Assembly (NCBI GenBank): GCA_027886185.1
Contig: WOAB01000884.1
Coordinates: forward strand, 124,001-188,000
Origin: Rheum nobile
Lineage: Eukaryota; Streptophyta; Magnoliopsida; Caryophyllales; Polygonaceae
Reading direction: 5' to 3'
Length of the DNA: 64,000 bases
This document shows, piece by piece, positions 56,521 to 64,000 of the stretch. The notes under the pieces were generated by a model, which was not told the DNA's origin, did no database searches, and saw only the letters and a program-made list of their open reading frames with translations. Positions within the stretch are counted from its first letter, which is position 1. Every line of letters starts with the position of its first letter. A program made the position numbers and the translations under genes.

Positions 56521-58197
56521 TATTTTGTAAGGCTTTTAAGAATAAGGAGCGATGACTTGTGTTGACAGTCTCCATAGTTTAGTAATCTGTCTATTCGACT
56601 TTCTATCAGTTATTTTATGTAATGTTTCGAATAATAAAGAAGTGTTTCCTTGTTTCAGAAATTACTAAATTCGTTACTATTGCAAATGGTTCGCTCATAC
56701 GAGACTCCGTGAGTGCCAAAAACAGTTTATGCCACGGGTGGATAAGGGCTGGCAGGACTCATAAAGGAGGGGTAACGTATGGAGCCTAGGTGTTCGTTCC
56801 CTACATGGTTAAACACCAGATGCGACTCTATTACTGAATTCCTAGATCCATTCTTAATAATCTCTCTTTATTCTTGGAGTAATGTCACATCGGTATGACA
56901 TTAATTACTCCCTTCGTTGAGCTGATGAGCGTTATCTAGTGAGATGAGTTTTACCAAAATTCCTTAATGTAAAGGAAACAAATGTATGTGGTTAATGCTC
57001 TATGGGATGAAGAATTTTTCTCTCTCATATGTGTACCCTGAACATTTGTTTTGGTAAAAGTACGTAAGAATGAACTATATAAAGTTCGGAATGCCTAGTT
57101 GCGAGGTCATACTGTAGTCGTTTATGTGGATAGATTGCTGAGAAGAGAATGTATATCAGAGATAGTTCATAGGGAGTCAGTTCCTCTAAAAAGATTGTAC
57201 TTTATTACGACCTTGAGTAAAACCTTAGGACCCAAGGGTGTAATTATGGAATGTGTAAGTGAGTATATGTTCATTGTGGGCCTAGAGGGTTACACTTTCG
57301 GAAAGGCTACGAGTGTGAAGCCATAGGTATTATTTTGGAAAGATTTATCTGAGGTTGGGTTATGAGGCTTTCTTAAGAGAAACGACATAAGGATTGGATG
57401 GAGAGTGATCGATTTCTGTTAAGGCGATTTGATGTCACGTTTAGGGAAAAATAATGTGATTGGTCATAATTGTGCTAATTGATTTATCACGAACTTGTTT
57501 TGAGGAAACTAGAGGTTTTGAGTTGGAAGTGAGCTTTAGGGCCAAATTTAAATGGGCTAAAGAACTGAAACAGTGAATGGTACCTTCAAGGGATATGGAG
57601 TTATGATATCTAGAGAGTTGCAAGGTCTGATATGTGGATTTTGAAGAGAATGTGACGTCTATAAGGCCAATGATATAACACTTATTGGAAAAAAAAATTA
57701 AGTTGTGAACGATTGTTTTGGGAGAAAGCTCACTTGAAATTTAAAGGTTATGGTGTAGGGCCTAGTTATTCGGAGGATATCGATACCAAAGGATGTAGTA
57801 TGGGAAAATGTTTCATGTGCGTTTTAGGAGTAAAGTAACAAATGTTACTCGTATATACCCATTGAAGGATTAGGACGTAAAGTGATTGATTTGATGGCAA
57901 GGCATCAATATGGTATTTTTGAGTAAATAGAATTGAGGAACCTTAAAGGTTTAAGTTAGAGATTGAATAATGGAATACGTTAGGTTAATCTTGGATAAAT
58001 GGTAAATATCAGTAAAGCAAAAGGGTGCTTGATTTAGGATAATAAATCGTATGAGGACAACTGGTTGCTTAAGGATTTATGGGTGAAAGGGGTTAGGTAT
58101 GGTTAAACTTTTGGTTGGGTAACTTGGTTTTAGGTCGCATCTCCGAGTTGTTACCAGCCAAGTTTCGGGGTCGAAACTTCTTTTAAGGGGGTAGTGA
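56521..58197 (+). other. Element E 3' internal region, no recognisable gene
   Basis: No pol motif on either strand; frames are under 80 codons. The last 40 bp (AAGTTTCGGGGTCGAAACTT, then TTTTAAGGGGGTAGTGA) match the end of element C's internal region, confirming the relationship. Confidence 0.6.
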
Positions 58198-61100
58198 TGT
58201 AATACCCCTCATTTTTAGTAAGGGTATTTGGGAAATTTCCCAACCCTCGTCGATTATTCGGGACGCGTTTGGCGAAGTTCGGAATTTCTGTAACGCGTAT
58301 AATCTCTATAATAATTTCCTGAGCATTATAATATACATTCGATGTATTTTCGAGGCTTAAAATATTTGTTGGGTACAAATATTTATTATTTCGGGATTTT
58401 ATCACGTGTTTAATCTTTTCCCTGAAGCAGAGGACACGAACTGGCATTTTCCGCGACCACGAAAGATTTCCGCGATCGCGGAAAATGATCCATCGTCGTC
58501 TTCAATGGCTTCGCCGGTTGAGCTGGCCGTCGATTCGCCGGGGAGGGAAGCTGGGGCGGTTCGTCTGGCCGAGAGTTGAAGCTCGTTGGGGGACTATAAA
58601 AGGAGAGGCTTGGAGGGAGGATTGTGCATCCAAAATCCAATCTCCGTCTCTCTCTCGTGCTCTCGTTTTGCTTTGCCGGAATTCTCGTCATCGTCGGAGG
58701 CTCGCCGGTGGTTCTCTTGGCTCGATTGGTGGTGCGTTGGAAGCGTCGGGGTGCTGGTCGTCGAAGCCCTCTCGCTCGGATCCGTTTCGTCGTCGTTGCC
58801 GGTGAGATTTGGTTCGATTAGGGTTCGTCGGATTCATGTCCGCGACCACGGACATGAACATCCGCGACCGCGGTGGTGCCCAGACATCCGCGACCGCGGA
58901 ATCCAAGCCGCGACCGCGGTTTTCCTTAGCAAACGTGATCGTGGCCTTGGACGATCTGGTCACGGATGGGACCCTCAATTCTTTCGTTTCCGTTCGTTTC
59001 CTTAGATTCGTATTATTACTTATCGAATCTAACCCAGGGTTTCGTTGTGGGTTCGTTGTCGTCGTAGGAATCTGTAATCCGATTCCGTTTCCAGTTTCCG
59101 GACCCAGAAACCCTACATCATTCGTTCATCTCGATTAAGGCAAGTGGCGGTTCGCTCTTGCTTATCATTCCATGTTTCCGTTAATTATCAATTGTTTTTA
59201 ATTGTTAATTAAATTGGGATGAATGTTGTTTTCGTTTGGGAACAGATTTTATAAATGTATGATTAAAGTGTGACATTATGATAGTGATGTGACTACGTCG
59301 CATCATGAACAAGACTCAAGCCATGAAGAGTCAAGCGCCGTCGCCGCCGCGCCTAGGGCATCCGAGCTAGGGCATGGATGTTGGCCCGACAATTCTCACA
59401 ACCCTCCGAGCCATCTTTTGGGGGATGATTCCACTGGCCCTCTAGGAGATATGGAGCACAAGAATGCCTATGAAACTGGCGTGGAAGCAAGGGAGTGCCT
59501 CACACCTATGGTAGGCACAAGGGAGGCCGACACTCGGGTCCTTCCGGGTCGAATCACTCGGGCTCGGGCTCGAGCATTGCAAGAGGGACTCCAAGCTGGC
59601 TTGATGACCATGGGAGCGCCGAGCCAAAAGGAAGAGAAGGCCATGTGTGCCTTGGTGCAACAACCGGACCAAGGCGCAAGGATTCCTTAAGCCATGTGGG
59701 GCTTGTTTTGAAGAGGCATTCAATGCCGATTTTGTGTGGGTCTTTATGACATTTTCTACCTTATTTATTGTCTATGTGATGGTTAAACTCGAGAATTAGG
59801 GGTTGGGTTTATAAGGGGATAGCCGACCCTTGTTTTCGGGATGCAAACTTGAACCAAAAACGTTGTTTTCTCTCTCATTTTTCAATGGAGTTTTCTGCAG
59901 AATTTTAGTGTTTATTCCATCACTTAGATAGCTTGAAAACCCAGGTTGTGAGTCATATCAACCTTCGTGTAAGGCCTCCTTTGGTGCGTCATATCCAAGG
60001 CGAGTTCTTCACTAGTTCTTACAAGGTGCGGTGCGTCATATCCAACCCTTGTAAGTCCATATCCCTTCGACTTTTACCCTATCTCTCCGCCTCAAATCTT
60101 GCCCTCAAAACCACCCTTGAATCACCCCAAGATCATACAAAGAACCAGCCCAAGACGTGCTTCCAATCTGCCCTCAAACTTCCTCTCGCCGGAGCCAAGT
60201 TCCTTGCGGAAACCATCTGCGACACCTCGGTATATTCGCTATATCTTCTGATTCCTAGATCGGTTCACTCTCACATTTTTAGGCTTTCATCTAGACTTCC
60301 GGATCTACCACTGGGATTTGGAATCGCTCAATTCGGAGCCCGGAACAGAGAGAACCATCCATCTGAATACAGACGATTCCCCTTGCCGGGTTGGTGTTGT
60401 CTCGCCTAACTCCTTTGGCTCTTGTGGACTTCCTCGCACCGAAGGCTTCATCCCGATCCTCACGCATCAGATAGGTTGTATATATTGCTAGAAACAACGC
60501 TATTATATCTGTTATTACCATGATGATATTGGTGTGGATTTTTGTGTGAACTTATACATATGTAGTTAGAACGAGTATTCGTAGGAACGCTATGTACCTT
60601 GCGAGGTCTAGACGTTTCTTTATAACCGTGGTGTGTAGGATGTTCAGGCCCTAACACCCTTTCCCCTGGTCATGACTATCCCCTATTCGAATATAGGGGA
60701 GGTGCACACAGCTGGTGCCAACAATCGGGATTTATTCCCAAGATATCTCTCGTATCGAGATGATATATTTATATGATAAAAGCTTTAACGTAAATATGTG
60801 TTTTGGAATTTAAGAAGATAAGTGCGGTTATGCATATAATTAATATACCCTTGGGTGAGGAGTAGAACGTGGAAACCGCTCGGACTTCGGTTAGAGTAAG
60901 TCTTCTTTCCAATCTGGATTCGCATTGCGCGGTGAGGTTGGTCATTGACCCAAATGATCAAGTCATTTTTAAACGCTTGTATGAAAACTATAACGTTCCC
61001 AAACATTTGTCATACTTTCCCATAAGACTCAATCTTTTGGAGTCTTCTCTTCATACATTTCCCATAAGACTCAATTCCTTTGGAGTCTTCTTTTCAGTGC

Positions 61101-61651
61101 ATGTATAAACTTTAAATCATTCCGTGAAAGTTCCGGGTTATGTATCGTTCCTTCGGTTGTTATTCGAGGGACAATGATAGTAAACGGTTACGATCACTGG
61201 AACCATTTCGTTTTCACCCTTGCATAATCTTTCATTAGACTAACCAACCAGGTTTTATTCCTTGCATGGTTGGCTGGTGTCATCCGTCCTATACGGCGCA
61301 TCAGTGGTTGGTCCCCGAAGACTCGAAGTAACCAATTGAAGAAGAGGCTTGCAGTTGCAGTTTTATAACCTAGTCATGTATTACATTTATTCTTAAAGTC
61401 TTCCGCTGTGTAATTTAAAGTCTTCCGCTATAATTTCACTCTGTTGTAAAATTGTCACTTCTCATTTTACGAGAAGTCTGTTAATAAAAGGTTGAGTTTT
61501 ATTTAAATATATCTTCTGTTGTTTAAACCCTTCGTTACTTAATATGTTTATTTAAGATTAATTGTTCCGATTAAAGCCTAGGGTGACATCAGACAGTAGC
61601 GTCTGAGGTCACTAGCGTGTGACACTACCGATGTAAGTTGGGGGTGTTACA
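58198..61651 (+). repeat. Element E 3' LTR (interrupted by solo LTR G)
   Basis: Colinear with the 5' LTR. TATA box at 58595-58602. Palindromes near 58448-58485 and 58838-58920. Relative to the 5' LTR about 48 bp are missing at ~61361, between two TTTTA-type microrepeats. Solo LTR G sits at 59285-60469. Confidence 0.88.
59285..60469 (+). mobile_element. Solo LTR G (chromoviral, CRM/D-like) inside element E 3' LTR
   Basis: 1185 bp, TGATGTGAC...ACGCATCA, flanked by a perfect TSD GATAG (59280-59284, 60470-60474). The uninterrupted 5' LTR of E shows the empty site. Its first 400 bp are open in one frame (59289-59690) and contain GRITRARARALQEGLQAGLM, the polyprotein tail that runs into the LTR, as in element D. 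The frame at 59933-60409 has no domain. Confidence 0.9.
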
Positions 61652-61807
61652 CCCCAAGCCGTAAACCACATGGACCCGTGGGCTATCAACCCCCGACTAG
61701 CCCAGGCGGGGTCTCCCCTGGCATAGCCGGCGGGCCTAGCCCACACTCAACAGGCATGTAGGCCACACACCCCAACCCATTCCCAGGGTGTTAGCCTGTA
61801 GGTTGTT

Positions 61808-61882
61808 GGAGGTGGGATTCGAACCCACAACCTCCCTTTAACAAGTGGCAATTTCACCACTTGTTAACCAATTGAGCTAGGG
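61808..61882 (-). repeat. tRNA-like Pol III core, F unit 2
   Basis: On the minus strand a perfect A box TAGCTCAATTGG (61868-61879) and B box GGTTCGAATCC (61815-61825), about 43 bp apart, with the same AACAAGTGG/CCACTTGTT hairpin between. This spacing fits an internal Pol III promoter, as in tRNA-derived SINEs. Confidence 0.75.
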
Positions 61883-61987
61883 GTGACCCCTCTTGGGCTA
61901 GTCAGGGGTTGACAGCCCATGGGTCCATGTGGTTTACGGCATGGGGCCTAGTCCTTTCGGATCGTGGGGTCCACTCTCATCACTATG

Positions 61988-62861
61988 GATAGATAAAAAT
62001 CAATTATGAGTATTGGATATATTTTTTAAAACAAACAAAACTAAATTTGAGCTGAAAATGACTAAAATAGCTGTAAAATCCAACTTTTCAACTCAAATGA
62101 GTTTTTAACAGTTTCTTAGTAAGAAATCATATACAATGTATTTGAGCAAAAGTACGCTGTAGCTAAAAAACTTATTATAACTTAAATACGTAGTATCAAG
62201 TTTCAGAGGTGTAATCAATTTAGATTTCATCAAATCCATAAAACGATCCTTTTTCAACAAAAATAAAATAATCTTCATCACTTAATTAATGGAACGTTTA
62301 CTTTTAAAGGTTTGTCTAAAACGTTATAAATGCATGCAACCAATTAAAACAATTGACCTTATCTTGCCTTGCATGTATTTCAAAAAACGAGAGTGCTTGA
62401 GTTTTGCAGGTTCACGTGAATTTGTACATATTCATGTGAATGGAGTACAATGTGTACCCTATCTTCTATCATGCAATGCTTTTCATTAAAATCATTTTTC
62501 TTTTATGAATTTCTATAGGCGTTTCTTTTTTCTTGTTTTTTTTTATCTGGGCATGCATAAACTCCATTTGAAACGCAAATTTGACTGACATTGGAACCTG
62601 AAGCCAAACTAAACTCCATTTGTGTGTATCTTGTTGTACAACTATATACTACATATCTATTTATAGCTATATATATACGAAGTACTTTGTTAACTATTTA
62701 TATTGTGTTTTCAAATAAGTATTGAACAAAAAAGGAGCGTTAAAACGTGTACGCACGTAGGGTAAGTTTTATATGTCATTTTTTTCCTCCTTTTTTTCTA
62801 TAAGAACTTCAAATATCATAATATTTTTTAAACTAATTAGATATGTGATATCATTTTTTTT
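61988..62861. other. Unique AT-rich flank, no gene
   Basis: Host DNA to the right of the nested cluster. A 66-codon frame at 62289-62489 has no domain. Confidence 0.45.
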
Positions 62862-62882
62862 GTGGGTTTCAAGAGCATCAAC

Positions 62883-63320
62883 ATGACTACACACTTTCAA
62901 TTGGAGGAAAATGTTGAAGTCATAGGATTCGAAGAAGGATTGATCGATTCTTATTATTCTACAATAATAACTGAAGTTTTATCATTAATAGGATTTTATC
63001 GTATTACATACGACATATTATCGCATCATGACCGCCTAGGCTGTCTTCAAGAAATCATATCTTTTGGATTGTTACGCCTTATTCCTCCTATTAGAACTCG
63101 AGTTATGTATGAGATAGGAGAGCATGTAAATCTATGGACAAGAGAGGGGTAGTGGTTTGGTACTATAATAAGAATTCATGATATTGATAGGTATGAAATT
63201 AATTTCTCTTATGTCAATTACAACAATGTTATTGTGAGTGGGCATGATCTTAGACTTCATCTTCATTGGAATGGGAACACATGGATACGTCCTAGAATTG
63301 ATGTGATAAATATAGATTAG
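62883..63320 (+). pseudogene. Agenet (plant Tudor-like) domain gene, interrupted by one stop
   Basis: The frame from ATG 62883 reads MTTHFQLEENVEVIGFEEGL and later HVNLWTREG, TAG (63150-63152), WFGTIIRIHDIDRYEINFSY, ending HLHWNGNTWIRP...NID at 63320. The first block is the F..G..VEV opening of an Agenet repeat and the second the typical DLWTREGWW.G.I...YEI.F motif; these domains bind chromatin or histone tails. The stop falls exactly at the first Trp of the conserved WW pair (TGG to TAG). Otherwise the frame is intact, about 145 codons. It may be a recent pseudogene, a last exon with a sequencing error, or a nonsense allele. Confidence 0.65.
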
Positions 63321-64000
63321 AAAGCTATGGTTTGTATTTGAAGACTTTGTTTGATGTTGTTTGTGATCACATAGATTTTATATCAGTTGAAACTATCATG
63401 TAATAAGAGTGCAAAAGACTGTGTGTCTTTGTGTGTTTTCCCCGCTGTTTAAAATAGACACGTTTGAAGTTAAACTAATTTGTGATAAATCCCAACTTCC
63501 ATTCTTGTGAACATTGCTTTACGAGGTGAGATCCAACCACTTTATGATAGTCTTTCAACTGGAAGCACGTTTTGTATAGTGGACTGGTTACCAACCTTGC
63601 TGGGTTCACCGTTGATCGTGTTGGCTTGCACAGACAAAGGTCAAGTATGAACAATCTGATTGAGAATCCATGATTAGATTGGTCTCGTTTGAAAATTAAG
63701 GCCCAATAATTGCCCCAAAGAGAAAAGGTGGATCAGGCTTGGCCTGACTGCTATTATCATATGCCATTCACGTGTTGGATTTTTGGGGTTTAGCTCTCAC
63801 CACCTCTCTTTTTCCTTCTTCTCTTCCATCCACTACTCTTTTTACTGTTCCTTCTTACACATGTAGACCTCAATATCCCTATCTAAAATCGGGTATTCCC
63901 TTGTCACTTTCTCATGTCTTCATGTGTTCAATTTTGTGTATTTCCATATACGATTACGTGGACTTTTTATTCAGGGACTTGATTATGCCGGTTCCGTCAT
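63321..64000. other. 3' flank, no gene
   Basis: No coding or repeat feature supported. A CT-rich stretch at 63795-63840 could be the 5' region of a gene beyond the window. Confidence 0.4.

Larger units (their letters stand above)
52735..61651 (+). mobile_element. Element E: Tekay-like LTR element retaining only gag remnants
   Basis: LTRs 52735-55046 and 58198-61651 (the second contains solo LTR G), TGTAATACCCC...GGTGTTACA. Flanks CCTCA (52730-52734) and CCCCA (61652-61656) form a TSD with one change. tRNA-Met-type primer site and purine tract CTTTTAAGGGGGTAGTGA match those of element C. The internal 3.1 kb has decayed gag with zinc knuckles but no protease, RT or integrase. It was presumably mobilised in trans. 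Confidence 0.88.
52422..61982. mobile_element. Composite F: foldback/SINE-like element with tRNA-like cores, split by element E
   Basis: F proper is 52422-52734 plus 61652-61982. It starts TGATGAGAGTGGA and ends TCCACTCTCATCA. The outer ~100 bp are inverted repeats (CCGTAAACCACATGGACCC, then CCGACTAGCCC). The left end is present twice in direct orientation (52422 and 52695), so two units are joined or nested. Each carries one tRNA-like core, in opposite orientations. F sits within the CTATG target of element D (left flank ACTTA, right flank CTATG). No coding sequence. Confidence 0.7.

Overview
This is plant nuclear DNA, most likely from a eudicot. The evidence is a housekeeping importin gene split by many short spliceosomal introns, LTR retrotransposons of the plant Athila, Tekay/Del and CRM-type lineages, and remains of an endogenous plant pararetrovirus (Caulimoviridae). 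I cannot name the species. Most of the window is layered transposon sequence around a few host genes.

Layout. 1-1833: two fragments of an endogenous pararetrovirus in opposite orientations. 1831 to about 29690: an Athila-like Ty3/gypsy element (A) with tRNA-Asp-type primer site, gag, protease, RT, RNase H, integrase and a partial 3' LTR. Three later insertions split it: element B (5629-13180, TSD TATGG, almost no coding sequence), a solo LTR of the same family (13853-14594), and a full-length Tekay/Del chromovirus C on the minus strand (16891-27989, TSD CCAAC). 30585-37270 (minus): a complete 20-exon importin-5 gene, predicted 1117 aa, with one GC-AG intron. A MULE-like element with a 10-bp TSD lies at 37661-38730, about 390 bp upstream of its start codon. 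38.7-48.8 kb: AT-rich DNA with a 3-copy tandem repeat, a tandemly duplicated small 3-exon gene (one copy open, one broken) and relics of a RINGv gene and a SNF2/CLASSY-like gene.

48.8-62.0 kb is a second nest. A deleted chromovirus D (CRM-like) keeps one long ORF that runs into its 3' LTR. A foldback/SINE-like composite F with tRNA-like Pol III boxes sits at its 3' end. F is split by a gag-only Tekay-like element E, whose 3' LTR is split by solo LTR G. 62.8-63.3 kb holds an Agenet-domain gene broken by one in-frame stop.

The most unusual signal is a short palindrome, CCGCG-A(C/T)-CGCGG. It recurs in clusters in both the Athila-like A (LTR and inside its polyprotein frame) and the unrelated Tekay-like E. 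C and D carry clusters of different palindromes built on the same rule: arms ending in CG around a 2-nt AC/GT (or similar) spacer.

All calls come from reading the sequence by eye. Exon borders, TSDs and LTR ends were placed by hand, and family names come from recognised motifs, not database searches.
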